From assembly GCF_022554085.1 (NCBI RefSeq), contig NZ_JAKFYR010000006.1:1-64000 (forward strand): 64,000 bases of DNA. Reading direction: 5' to 3'. The stretch is from Rhodococcus sp. CH91. Lineage in GTDB: Bacteria; Actinomycetota; Actinomycetes; Mycobacteriales; Mycobacteriaceae. The notes under the pieces are model-generated. The model ran no database searches. It was not told where the DNA came from and worked only from the letters and a program-made list of their open reading frames with translations. The translations under genes were made by a program, and so were the position numbers. Position 1 is the stretch's first letter, and every line of letters begins with the position of its first letter. Below are positions 27,964 to 37,829 of this stretch, piece after piece.

Positions 27964-29241
27964 TCAGCTCGCTGCGCGGATCCCGGCCTCTGCCCCGAGT
28001 GCTGCGGCTTCCCCGCGGGTGCTGACGCCGAGTTTTCGTAGTACGCCGGCGACGTGGAACTTCACCGTCGATTCGCTCACACCGAGACGCTCGGCGATGA
28101 CGCGATTTCGGCGTCCCGCGACGAGATGTTCGAGCACTTCGATCTCGCGGGGGCCGAGGGCGGCGAGCGCGTCGAGGGCAGGCCCGTCCGTCGCCGCGAC
28201 GGGCAGATCCAGCGGAAAACTCACCGCGACCCGCGTCCCCCATCCCGGAGTGGACTCGGACTCGATCCCGCCACCGAGGGTCTCGACGCGGTCGCGCAGC
28301 TGACGTTCGAGGTCGGCGACATCGAGTTCGCCCTTTCCGTCGTCGCGCACATCGACCAGCAGTGTCGAGTTGTCGCAGCTCCAGGCGACGCGGACACGGG
28401 ACACATCGCACTGGCCCGACATCGCGAGCACGGCCCCGCGGACGACGGCCCGGGCGGCGTGCGCGACCTCACCGGGCAGGCCACGCCCGCCTACCGGAGG
28501 CGTGATCATCTGCAGGTCGAGCGGCCGGTGCCGCACCAGATCACGCAGTTCGCCGTGCAGCCGGGCGAATGCAGTGGTCAGCGCTTCCTCCGCGAGTTCC
28601 CGGTGCAGGTCCACCGACGATCGCAAGCCGATGAGTGCCTCGGTCGCCGTTTCGCGGGCCGTGACCCGGGCGCGGGTGTCGTCGAGATCCCTCGACCGCA
28701 GCGTCGCGAGGATCGTCTCGAGGGTCACCGCGTGCGCTTCGGTGAGTTCGGCGACGGTGCGTGCCCGCTCGGCCGACGCAGCCCGCGATTCTGCGAGATA
28801 GGCGGGACTCGCCGTGTGCACCTGCAACCGGATCGCCGTGGCGACCACACCGAACGCCGCCCGCACGAGCTCGAGAGCCGCCGGCGTCGCGCGCGGTCCG
28901 TGCGGCACGAAGAGCAACAGTGTGTCGGTGCTGTCGAGGATCGCGCACACCTCCCGGTCGCGGCCCGCGATCCGGAAGCTGCCTCGCCGGATCTCACCCG
29001 GGGCGAGTTCGGTGCGCACGCGATCGAGTTCGGTGACGGTGACGCGGTCGACGACCGTGGGATCGCCGGCGACCTTGCGGGGTCTGCCGGTGCATTCCCG
29101 CGTGAAGATCACCATTGCGGAGTGGGGCACGAGGTCGTCGACGTACCCGGAGAATCGCTGCGCTATCTCCGCGAGCGGTCCCGGGAGAACATCGCGTAGT
29201 TCGGAGATCAGGACGTCGGGACGGCGGACAGCGTTGCTCAC
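27964..29241 (-). CDS. LuxR-type regulator fused to a histidine-kinase-like ATPase region
   Basis: 425 aa. The N-terminal about 170 residues look sensor-like but are unrecognised. A long helical region (about 155-230) resembles a dimerisation segment, followed by a GHKL-like ATPase fold (RDDGKGE at about 305, then GWGTRVAVSFPL). The ATPase N-box is not recognisable. Residues about 365-420 are a LuxR/NarL HTH (LGPREIEVLEHLVAG, NRVIAERLGVSESTVKFHV). It thus joins kinase-like and DNA-binding parts in one chain with no receiver domain. GTG start; divergent from the acyl-CoA-ligase-like gene, which it may control. Confidence 0.8.
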   Translation of the reverse strand: MSNAVRRPDVLISELRDVLPGPLAEIAQRFSGYVDDLVPHSAMVIFTRECTGRPRKVAGDPTVVDRVTVTELDRVRTELAPGEIRRGSFRIAGRDREVCAILDSTDTLLLFVPHGPRATPAALELVRAAFGVVATAIRLQVHTASPAYLAESRAASAERARTVAELTEAHAVTLETILATLRSRDLDDTRARVTARETATEALIGLRSSVDLHRELAEEALTTAFARLHGELRDLVRHRPLDLQMITPPVGGRGLPGEVAHAARAVVRGAVLAMSGQCDVSRVRVAWSCDNSTLLVDVRDDGKGELDVADLERQLRDRVETLGGGIESESTPGWGTRVAVSFPLDLPVAATDGPALDALAALGPREIEVLEHLVAGRRNRVIAERLGVSESTVKFHVAGVLRKLGVSTRGEAAALGAEAGIRAAS

Positions 29242-29324
29242 GTGCTCACGATATCCACGTGCCGAGCGGTAACATTCTTCGCACGGACGACATCGACGTT
29301 CCGCCCGTGGGAGGTGCTGCGACA

Positions 29325-30917
29325 GTGGCCGACACCCACCCGGCGACGACAGGCCCCACCGCGGCCGACGATCCTGTCGGCGGTCCGGTCACCGTCCCGG
29401 CTCTGCTGCTCGACCGGGTGACCCGCTCCCCCGGCGCCGTCGCCTACCTCCGGCCCGTCGGTCGTCATTGGCGCCGTTCGACGTGGGCCGAGGTCCGCGA
29501 GGACGTCTTCGAGCTCGCCGCGGGTCTGATCGCCCGCGGTGTCGAACCCGGAATGCGGGTCGCGATCTGCGCGATCACGTCCTACCGGTCCGTGCTGGCC
29601 GATCTCGCCGTCGCATGCGCGGGCGCTGTCACCGTCCCGATCTATCCGGCGACGCGCGGGGACGAGGTGCGCTCCCAGCTCCTCCGCGCGCGGACCGTCC
29701 TCGGCATCACCGACCGGGCGGTGCCCTTCGCCCCCTTCCGGAGTCTCGACCGTCTCGGCGAACTCGCGTGCGAGGGCCGCCGCCTGCTCGCCCGCGACCC
29801 CGGCGCCGTCTCGCGGCGTATCGCCGGATTGTCGGCGGACGATACCGCCGCCGTGATCTACACCGCGTGCGACGACGGGCGCACGAAGGGCGCGTGCCTG
29901 ACGCACCGCGGCGCGACCTACGGTGCTCGGGCCGTCGCGCAGACCGGAATGATCTCGTCGGCCGATCGACAGTTGCTGTGGCTTCCGCTCTCGCATGTGT
30001 TCGGCCGATCACTGCTGTTCATGGCGATGCATGCGGGAGCGACCACGGCCGTCGACGGCCGTGCCGATCGGGTCATCGGCAACCTCCGTTCGGTGCAGCC
30101 GACCTTTCTCGGTTCGGTCCCCCACGTACTCGCCAAGATCGCCCGACTCGATCGGGGCGAACTCGGGGGGCGGCTGCGCTTCGTGATCTCCGGATCTGCG
30201 CAGTTGCCCGGTGAGATCGCCGCTCGGCTCGAGCGACTCGGGGTGCCGGTCCTCGAGGGCTACGGCATCACGGAGACCTCGGGGCCGTCGTGCGTGAACC
30301 TTCTCGGGGCGCACCGCTCCGGCACCCTCGGACGACCCTTGCGCGGCACCGAGATCCGCATCGCCGACAACGGCGAACTGCTCGTCCGGAGTCCCGGGGT
30401 GATGACCGGCTACGAGGACGATCCGGCGAAGACCGGGGCCGCGCTCGATGCCGAGGGCTGGTTCCACACAGGCGATCTCGCCGAGATCGACGCCGACGGT
30501 TTCGTCACCGTCACCGGCCATCGGAAGGACACCTTCAAGACCAGCACCGGTAAGTACGTCGGTCCGACCGCTCTGGCCGCCCGGTGGCGAGAGGTGTGCC
30601 CGGGCGCCGAACTGGTCGTCGCCGGCGAGCTGCGTCCGTACTGCGTCGGACTCGTGTTCGGCACCGCTCCCGAGTCGGTCGTCGCCGCCGCGGTGGATCG
30701 GCTCAACGCACGGTCGGAGCCCTGGGAGCACATCCGCCGGTTCGCCACGGTGCGCACTCCCCTCGACGAGGCGGACCAGGATGGCGCCGGGCGGCCCATC
30801 CGTGGGCGTGTGCTCGCCCGCTACGCGGAGACGGTCGAAGCGTTGTACGCGCACGGCGCGAAGCCGACCGGGCGTGCCGCGTCACACCTCGGGACATCTG
30901 AAGTAAGGTTCGCCTAA
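29325..30917 (+). CDS. AMP-binding (FadD-like) protein with degenerate P-loop
   Basis: About 530 aa with the overall layout of long-chain acyl-CoA synthetases. Kept motifs are YGITETSG, GWFHTGDLAEID and the FKTSTGKYVGP block of the FadD15-type group. The usual phosphate loop TSGTTGxPKG is replaced by YTACDDGRTKGA, and the A10 catalytic lysine region reads DGAGRPIRGRVLARYAE with no clear lysine. Catalysis may be reduced or altered. GTG 29325 follows GGGAGG; GTG 29307 is also in frame. It ends inside an iron box for the next gene. Confidence 0.78.
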   Translation: MADTHPATTGPTAADDPVGGPVTVPALLLDRVTRSPGAVAYLRPVGRHWRRSTWAEVREDVFELAAGLIARGVEPGMRVAICAITSYRSVLADLAVACAGAVTVPIYPATRGDEVRSQLLRARTVLGITDRAVPFAPFRSLDRLGELACEGRRLLARDPGAVSRRIAGLSADDTAAVIYTACDDGRTKGACLTHRGATYGARAVAQTGMISSADRQLLWLPLSHVFGRSLLFMAMHAGATTAVDGRADRVIGNLRSVQPTFLGSVPHVLAKIARLDRGELGGRLRFVISGSAQLPGEIAARLERLGVPVLEGYGITETSGPSCVNLLGAHRSGTLGRPLRGTEIRIADNGELLVRSPGVMTGYEDDPAKTGAALDAEGWFHTGDLAEIDADGFVTVTGHRKDTFKTSTGKYVGPTALAARWREVCPGAELVVAGELRPYCVGLVFGTAPESVVAAAVDRLNARSEPWEHIRRFATVRTPLDEADQDGAGRPIRGRVLARYAETVEALYAHGAKPTGRAASHLGTSEVRFA

Positions 30918-30922
30918 AACAG
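30904..30922 (+). promoter_or_regulatory. Candidate IdeR/DtxR iron box before the siderophore-interacting fusion gene
   Basis: TAAGGTTCGCCTAAAACAG matches the 19-bp iron-box consensus at about 12 positions, with the left half and centre best conserved. It overlaps the stop codon of the upstream gene and lies about 63 bases before the ATG at 30986. The downstream gene encodes a siderophore-interacting protein, which supports the call. Confidence 0.55.
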
Positions 30923-30985
30923 GTCGCCGTAGGGCCGGGTCCCCGGCCGTGTCGCCGCCCACGACCCCTGCCGAGGAGAACACAC

Positions 30986-32830
30986 ATGGCTCGAAGTCTT
31001 CGCCCCATCGAGGTATTCCCCATCACCACGCGGTATCTGACCGTGCTCCGCGTGACGGACGTGAGTCCGGGAATGCGGCGGGTGACACTCGGGGGCGAAC
31101 AGTTGCAGGCCCATGTCGCGGCGAACGGCTATCCGGTCGCGGCATTCCGGTCGGACGGGGTCGACGACGAGTTCAAGCTGATGTTCAAGCACCCGGATCT
31201 CGAGGAAGCACTCGGTCCGAGTCAGGCCGACGGCGTGGTGAACTGGCCGCGGGATCCGAAACTGCTCATGCGCACCTATACGGTGCGCCGGTGGGATCCG
31301 GTCGCCGGCGAGATCGACGTGGACTTCGTGCGCCACGGGGTCGGTCCCGCGTCGAGCTGGTCCTATCGTGCAGAGCCCGGGGAGACCATCCAGATCGCCG
31401 GACCGAAGTCCTCGTCCGGTCACCCCGAAGATGCGGACTGGACACTCCTCGCGGGCGACGAGACGGCACTGCCGGCCATCGGGCGGTGGCTCGAGAACTG
31501 GCCCGCCGGCGAGCGCGGCCAGGTGTTCGTCGAGATCGCGGACGACTCGCACCGTCAGGATCTGCCGGTTCCCGCGGGGGTGGAGCTGACCTGGCTGAGC
31601 CGCGACGGCGCCGAGCCGGGCACGACCACCCTCTTGTTCGACGCCATCCGGGCCGCCGACTGGTGGGACGGGAAGGTCTTCGCCTGGGTGGCCGGCGAGA
31701 CCCTCACGCTCACCCCGATCCGGCGGTGGCTCCGGAACGAGAAGGGTCTGCCCAAGGAACAGGTGGAGGTCACCGGCTACTGGCGCCGCCAGGAAGTCGC
31801 GGTGTCGGAGGGCGACGCCTCCCTCCCCGATTTCGAGGCCACGGAGGACGAGCGTGATCGCTTCGACGAACTCGCGGAGATCGCACCGGGTTTCGCACTC
31901 CGGGTCGCGGCCACGATCGGGCTGGCGACCGCCTTCGACGCCTCGCCACGGACGCTCGACGAACTGGTGACCAAGACGGGGGCGGACCGGACGGGACTGG
32001 GGAAACTGGTGCGCTATCTCGTCGCGGTCGGCGTCGCCGAGGATCTCGGCGACGGACGGTTCGAGCTCACCGGGGTCGGGCGCGAGCTCGAGGACGATCA
32101 TCACGTCGACGAACTCCGGCTCGACGGTGTGCACGCGCAGCGGGAGCTGGCCGGCATGCTCGCGCTGCTCACCGCGGTGCGCACCGGTCGCGGTGACGAC
32201 ACCCACCGATTCGGCAAGAGCTTCGCCCAGCGTGTCGCCGACGACGCGGCGCTGCTGACGGACCGTCTCGAGCACGAGGCAGAAACGGCCGTCTACTTCG
32301 CCGACGCGCTCGCAGCGAAGGTCCCCTCCGGTGTCTCCACCGTCGTCGTCGCCGGTGAAGCCTCCGGCTCCTATGCCCGTGCCCTCGTCCGCGCGAACCC
32401 GGGGGCACGGGTGACCGTGGTGGCTGCGCCCTCCGAGATCGAGATCCTGCGCCGCATCCACGGTGAGCACGAGCGGGTCGGATATGTGCCCGGCAGCATG
32501 CTCGACGCCCGTCCCGAGCCGGTCGACGCGATCCTGCTGACGGGACGGCTGAACGAACTGCCCGACGCCGACGCGGTCCACGTGCTGAAGCAGGCCGCAG
32601 CGGGGCTGAACCCCGGTGGGCGGATCCTCGTCTTCGGTGACGTCCTCGACGAGCTCGCCCGTGACCACGACTTCGAGGACGATCTCATCGACTTCGCGCT
32701 CAGCGGCGGCGGAGGTCGTTCCCACGAGGAGTATCTGGCGCTGTTCGACGCGGCCGGCTTCGAGGAACCCGAGCGCACCACGGTGGGCTGGGGGCTGACG
32801 TTGTACACGTCCGTCGGCTCGACGGGATAG
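30986..32830 (+). CDS. Siderophore-interacting ferric reductase domain fused to an O-methyltransferase-like domain
   Basis: 614 aa. Residues about 10-275 form a SIP/ViuB-type flavoprotein: the FAD region LMRTYTVRRWD and the NAD(P)H region LLAGDETALPAIGRWL and FAWVAGE. These proteins reduce ferric siderophores to release iron in the cytoplasm. Residues about 285-370 resemble the winged-helix dimerisation domain of plant-type O-methyltransferases, and about 430-610 a Rossmann methyltransferase. Its SAM loop is unusual (VVVAGEASGSYA) and the acidic residue after strand 2 is missing, so the second half may not methylate. Confidence 0.82.
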   Translation: MARSLRPIEVFPITTRYLTVLRVTDVSPGMRRVTLGGEQLQAHVAANGYPVAAFRSDGVDDEFKLMFKHPDLEEALGPSQADGVVNWPRDPKLLMRTYTVRRWDPVAGEIDVDFVRHGVGPASSWSYRAEPGETIQIAGPKSSSGHPEDADWTLLAGDETALPAIGRWLENWPAGERGQVFVEIADDSHRQDLPVPAGVELTWLSRDGAEPGTTTLLFDAIRAADWWDGKVFAWVAGETLTLTPIRRWLRNEKGLPKEQVEVTGYWRRQEVAVSEGDASLPDFEATEDERDRFDELAEIAPGFALRVAATIGLATAFDASPRTLDELVTKTGADRTGLGKLVRYLVAVGVAEDLGDGRFELTGVGRELEDDHHVDELRLDGVHAQRELAGMLALLTAVRTGRGDDTHRFGKSFAQRVADDAALLTDRLEHEAETAVYFADALAAKVPSGVSTVVVAGEASGSYARALVRANPGARVTVVAAPSEIEILRRIHGEHERVGYVPGSMLDARPEPVDAILLTGRLNELPDADAVHVLKQAAAGLNPGGRILVFGDVLDELARDHDFEDDLIDFALSGGGGRSHEEYLALFDAAGFEEPERTTVGWGLTLYTSVGSTG

Positions 32831-32842
32831 GGAATGCGCCGT

Positions 32843-32875
32843 TGCTGCGGCCTCGCGAACCGCGGGGCCGCAGCA
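32843..32875. terminator. Terminator between the SIP fusion gene and the tRNA array
   Basis: TGCTGCGGCC at 32843-32852 pairs with GGCCGCAGCA at 32866-32875, with a further short inner stem. It lies 13 bases past the SIP stop and beyond the 3' end of the convergent tRNA array, so it may serve both. Confidence 0.65.
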
Positions 32876-32920
32876 CTCGCAGTGCCGCACGCACTCGCAG
32901 TGCGGAACAGGCCCGAAGGG

Positions 32921-32993
32921 TGGAGCTAAGGGGACTCGAACCCCTGACCCCCACACTGCCAGTGTGGTGCGCTACCAGCTGCGCCATAGCCCC
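32921..32993 (-). tRNA. tRNA-Ala (GGC), copy 3 in transcription order
   Basis: 73-nt cloverleaf: acceptor GGGGCTA with TAGCTCC including the alanine identity pair G3-U70, anticodon stem CCACA/TGTGG with loop CTGGCAG (anticodon GGC), T-arm AGGGG/CCCCT. The CCA end is not encoded. The sequence is identical to the other two copies. Confidence 0.95.
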
Positions 32994-33066
32994 TTGCGCG
33001 GTCTCTACGGGGACCGCCACCGAAGACTACAGGCGAGAGTATGCACTCTCGCCTGTAGCGATCTTG

Positions 33067-33139
33067 TGGAGCTAAGGGGACTCGAACCCCTGACCCCCAC
33101 ACTGCCAGTGTGGTGCGCTACCAGCTGCGCCATAGCCCC
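33067..33139 (-). tRNA. tRNA-Ala (GGC), copy 2
   Basis: Exact duplicate of the copy at 32921-32993, same anticodon GGC and same G3-U70 pair, placed exactly 146 bp away. Confidence 0.95.
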
Positions 33140-33212
33140 TTGCGCGGTCTCTACGGGGACCGCCACCGAAGACTACAGGCGAGAGTATGCACTCTCGCCT
33201 GTAGCGATCTTG

Positions 33213-33285
33213 TGGAGCTAAGGGGACTCGAACCCCTGACCCCCACACTGCCAGTGTGGTGCGCTACCAGCTGCGCCATAGCCCC
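33213..33285 (-). tRNA. tRNA-Ala (GGC), copy 1 (promoter-proximal)
   Basis: Third identical tRNA-Ala gene, first to be transcribed on the minus strand. Upstream (33286 onward) the sequence differs from the 73-bp spacer found between the other copies, so this end probably holds the original promoter. Confidence 0.95.
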
Positions 33286-33384
33286 GTATTCGGTTGTACC
33301 GCTGCGCTCCGGTCACCCCTTCGCGCTGAAAGAAAACTACACCATCGCGCTCGACGCCAACAAATCGGCTGGTGAGCAGGGTGC

Positions 33385-33419
33385 AGGTGGTGGGAGCAAT
33401 GCCGCCTCTCCCACCACCT
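33385..33419 (-). terminator. Terminator of the DsbA-like gene
   Basis: AGGTGGTGGGA at 33385-33395 pairs perfectly with TCCCACCACCT at 33409-33419, starting nine bases past the stop of the minus-strand DsbA-like gene. Confidence 0.75.
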
Positions 33420-33427
33420 TCGCCCGC

Positions 33428-34177
33428 CTATCCGACGAGTTCGGCCACCCAGTTCTCGTTGCCGAGGGCGTCGACGACGGTTCCCTCGTGCACGACCGCC
33501 GGGGTGCCGGCCGCACCGGTCGTCGCGAGCAACTGCCGGCCGGCCTCGGCGTCGGCGGCTGCCTGCTCGGTCCGCGCGCCGTCGGCGATGCACTGCACCG
33601 CGTCGTCGGATGCTCCGGCGTCGCGTGCCATCTGTGCGAGACCGGCATTGTCGATGTCGCCGTTACCACCCTCGGCAGGCTGGTTGTCCGGGGAGAGCAA
33701 GGCGTCGTGGAAGGCGGAGAAAGCCTGGGCGTCCCCGGTCTCGGCGACGCACTGCGCTGCGGCCACCGAACGGGTGGAATAGTCACCGCTGCTCGACGCG
33801 CGGTCGAGGAAGGCGAGCATCCGGTAGCGAACCGCCACCTGGCCCTCGTCGATCGCCTGCGCGAGCTCCTGCGAATGCTTGTGTTCGAGTTCGGCGCAGT
33901 ACGGGCACAGCGGGTCCTCGTACAGATCGATGGTCGTCGCCGCGTCGGGTCGGCCCAGCAGGATCGCGCCGTCGTCCTCGATCGCCACCTCCACCGCGGA
34001 GTTCTGCACGGTGCCGTAACCGTCGTTGCGCGCGTCGCTGCCACGCGAGGACCACAGGACACCACCGATGACGAGGGCACCGATCACCAGGATCGCGATG
34101 CCGCCGAGAATGTAGGTGACCCTGTTCGACGTCGGCTCCGGTGAGTACTTGCCGGATGAGACCTTCTTCGCGCTCAC
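33428..34177 (-). CDS. Membrane-anchored DsbA-like thioredoxin-fold protein
   Basis: 249 aa. A basic N-terminus and one membrane helix (about residues 20-44, VTYILGGIAILVIGALVIGG) are followed by an extracytoplasmic thioredoxin fold with active site CPYC (in EDPLCPYCAELEH). Two further cysteines (AAQCVAET and DAVQCIAD) may form a structural disulfide. It should act in oxidative folding of exported proteins. GTG 34177 follows GAGGA; a longer frame is unlikely. The MauE-like gene lies 37 bases upstream in the same direction, so the two are probably partners. Confidence 0.9.
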   Translation of the reverse strand: MSAKKVSSGKYSPEPTSNRVTYILGGIAILVIGALVIGGVLWSSRGSDARNDGYGTVQNSAVEVAIEDDGAILLGRPDAATTIDLYEDPLCPYCAELEHKHSQELAQAIDEGQVAVRYRMLAFLDRASSSGDYSTRSVAAAQCVAETGDAQAFSAFHDALLSPDNQPAEGGNGDIDNAGLAQMARDAGASDDAVQCIADGARTEQAAADAEAGRQLLATTGAAGTPAVVHEGTVVDALGNENWVAELVG

Positions 34178-34214
34178 GAATACTGTCCTCTGCTCGTCGA
34201 TACGAAGTACGTTC

Positions 34215-34706
34215 TCACTCTGCCATCGTCGGCTGAGGGGCCGCTGAGAGGGAAGCACGAGAACCCCGTGCGAGCGCGAACCATGTCCGCGGACGGACCG
34301 TCAGCCACACCGACATCGCCAGGAAGCCGACGTCCCGGGCGATCTCGATCGCGTAGTCGCGGCCGTCGATGCCCTCGACCACACCACCCCCACCGAAGCA
34401 TCCGCAGTCGATCGACAGACCGCGCGCCCACGCCGAGACGATCGCAGCGATGAGCGCGACCAGGCCCAGCGCGCTGAGCACTGCTGCGGGACGGGTCGCC
34501 ACGCCTACCAGGAGCATCGAACCGAGCAGCAGTTCGAGCACCGGGAAAACGGCGGCGAACGGTCGCACCAGGTCGGCGGGAAGGATCTGGTACGCGCGTA
34601 CCGCCACGACGGTTTGAGTCGGATCGGAGAACTTCACCCAGCCGGAGACGAGCCAGACGGCCGCCAGACCGTATCGCGCGAGCGTGGAGACGAGACGGAC
34701 CCACAT
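34215..34706 (-). CDS. MauE/DoxX-like membrane protein
   Basis: 163-aa protein with about four membrane helices. An early YGLAAVWLVSGWVKFSDP segment is typical of MauE/DoxX proteins, and a DCGCFGGGG motif offers a redox-active cysteine pair on the membrane side. MauE proteins support disulfide or cofactor chemistry together with thioredoxin-like partners, which fits the DsbA-like gene downstream. The ATG at 34706 is preceded by gene-free sequence; a longer in-frame extension has no support. Confidence 0.85.
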   Translation of the reverse strand: MWVRLVSTLARYGLAAVWLVSGWVKFSDPTQTVVAVRAYQILPADLVRPFAAVFPVLELLLGSMLLVGVATRPAAVLSALGLVALIAAIVSAWARGLSIDCGCFGGGGVVEGIDGRDYAIEIARDVGFLAMSVWLTVRPRTWFALARGSRASLSAAPQPTMAE

Positions 34707-34732
34707 GTCGCCGACAGTACCGAGCGGAGGTC

Positions 34733-35950
34733 TCACCGGGGAGTGTCGTCTGTCACCGGGGTCTCTGCCGGCGCACTGCGGGTGCGCCCGGCGACGAGCC
34801 ACGGCACGGTCGCCACGAGCATGATCACGCCCGTGACCGCGAAGGCCGTGGAATACGACAGCCGGTCCGCGAGGAAACCGGCAGCGATCGGACCGATCAC
34901 CGCGCCGACGTCCGCGACCATCTGGAAGGCGGCGAGCACGGGCCCGCCGCGCGCCTTGCTGCCGATCACGTCGGCGACCGCAGCCTGCTGCGACGGGTTC
35001 GACAGTCCCGAACCCATACCCGCCACGAACGACGTGATGAGGAACCAGACCACGCTCTCGGTGAAGCCCATGAGGATGGTGCTGGTGCCGCACACCGCCA
35101 GGCCGGCCAGGACGAAGGGGCGGCGGCCGTATCGGTCGGACAGCCTGCCGGATTTGATGAGGACCAGAGCGTTGCCCACCGCGAAAGCGGTCAGCGCCAC
35201 ACCCGCGAAGGCTTCGCCTTCGTCGAGCGCCTCGACGACGAACAAGGGCACCATCGCCACACGCACCCCGAACACCAGCCAGCCGTTGGCGAAGTTCGAC
35301 CCGAGCGCAGCCCGGTAGACGGGTGATTCCAGTGCCTGCCGCAGGCTCATGACCGGTACGCCGTCGCCGGTGTCGGGGCGGGCGAGATGCGACGACCGCA
35401 GACTGATCCCCACCACCGCGGCGGCCACCAGCAGCGCCACGGCGTAGATGAGGAAGGGCGCCCGCAACCCCAGTCCGATGAGGGCGCCGCCGAAGAGCGG
35501 GCCGAGGATGTTGCCCATGAGAAAGCTGGTCGCGTACAGGCCGGAGACACGGCCGCGGGCGTCGGCGGGAGCAATCCGCACGAGCAGACCCAGCGCGGAG
35601 ACCGTGAACATCGTCGAACCGATACCGCCGAGCGCCCGGAACACGAGCAGTTGCCAGTAGCTCTCGGCGAAGGCGCAGGCGCCCGTGGACACGGCGACGA
35701 TGAGCAGGCCCGTGATGTAGACGGGCCGCTCCCCGAGTTTCTGCACCAGAGTGCCGCTGGCCGGCGCGAACAGCAGCCGCATCGCCGCGAAGGAGGACAC
35801 CACCACGGTCGCGGCCGTGACGCCGACGTCGAAACTGCGTGCGAACTGCGGCAGCGCGGGAGCGACGAGACCGAAGCCGAGCGCGATCACGAAGCTCGCG
35901 ACGACCAGAACCCAGATTTCCCGCGGCAGTGCCGCGTCACGTGTCCGCAT
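34733..35950 (-). CDS. Major facilitator superfamily transporter
   Basis: 405-aa protein with about 12 predicted membrane helices in two halves. MFS signatures are present: ALPQFARSFDVG after helix 1, LGERPVYITG in loop 2-3 and the mirrored SDRYGRRPFVLAG in loop 8-9. It resembles drug-efflux DHA1 members, but the substrate cannot be read. It stands 27 bases upstream of the MauE-like gene on the same strand, so partial co-transcription is possible. Confidence 0.9.
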   Translation of the reverse strand: MRTRDAALPREIWVLVVASFVIALGFGLVAPALPQFARSFDVGVTAATVVVSSFAAMRLLFAPASGTLVQKLGERPVYITGLLIVAVSTGACAFAESYWQLLVFRALGGIGSTMFTVSALGLLVRIAPADARGRVSGLYATSFLMGNILGPLFGGALIGLGLRAPFLIYAVALLVAAAVVGISLRSSHLARPDTGDGVPVMSLRQALESPVYRAALGSNFANGWLVFGVRVAMVPLFVVEALDEGEAFAGVALTAFAVGNALVLIKSGRLSDRYGRRPFVLAGLAVCGTSTILMGFTESVVWFLITSFVAGMGSGLSNPSQQAAVADVIGSKARGGPVLAAFQMVADVGAVIGPIAAGFLADRLSYSTAFAVTGVIMLVATVPWLVAGRTRSAPAETPVTDDTPR

Positions 35951-36010
35951 GATGCCACGATGTTAGCGATGCGCACGACCTGGCTCGGGCGCGCGGTCGA
36001 CAGCCCCCTG

Positions 36011-37639
<1,629 letters not shown>

Positions 37640-37780
37640 GTGTCCTCCTCGTCGAGATGTGTTCTCATCCTGCCCGCCGACCGGTCGACGCGCGCGGTAT
37701 GAGTACCCCGATCGCCGTTCCGGTACGGCTCGGTGTCGAAAGGTCACCATCGGGCAGGGACCAAAGTTTCCGACTCCGAA

Positions 37781-37809
37781 GTCATATTGTTTCTTCACAA
37801 CATGATCAA
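37781..37809 (-). promoter_or_regulatory. Candidate sigma70-type promoter for pgm
   Basis: On the minus strand TTGATC (37804-37809) and TATGAC (37781-37786) are separated by 17 bases in a locally AT-rich patch that contrasts with its GC-rich surroundings. This would give a leader of roughly 135 bases before pgm. A short inverted repeat TTTCA/TGAAA (37814-37828) lies just upstream and could be an operator. Confidence 0.4.
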
Positions 37810-37829
37810 CTAATTTCAGTGATTGAAAT

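Larger units (their letters stand above)
32921..33285 (-). repeat. 146-bp tandem repeat unit of tRNA-Ala plus spacer
   Basis: The tRNA (73 nt) and spacer (73 nt) repeat exactly: spacers 32994-33066 and 33140-33212 are identical base for base. Each spacer contains a perfect 13-bp stem (CTACAGGCGAGAG, loop TATGCA) at 33027-33058 and 33173-33204, plus a 6-bp stem GCGGTC/GACCGC. The hairpins may terminate each tRNA or direct processing. Confidence 0.9.

Noticed and set aside
32921-33285. CRISPR-like array
   Set aside because: Direct repeats with regular spacing, but the repeats fold as tRNA-Ala and the spacers are identical to each other, with no cas genes.
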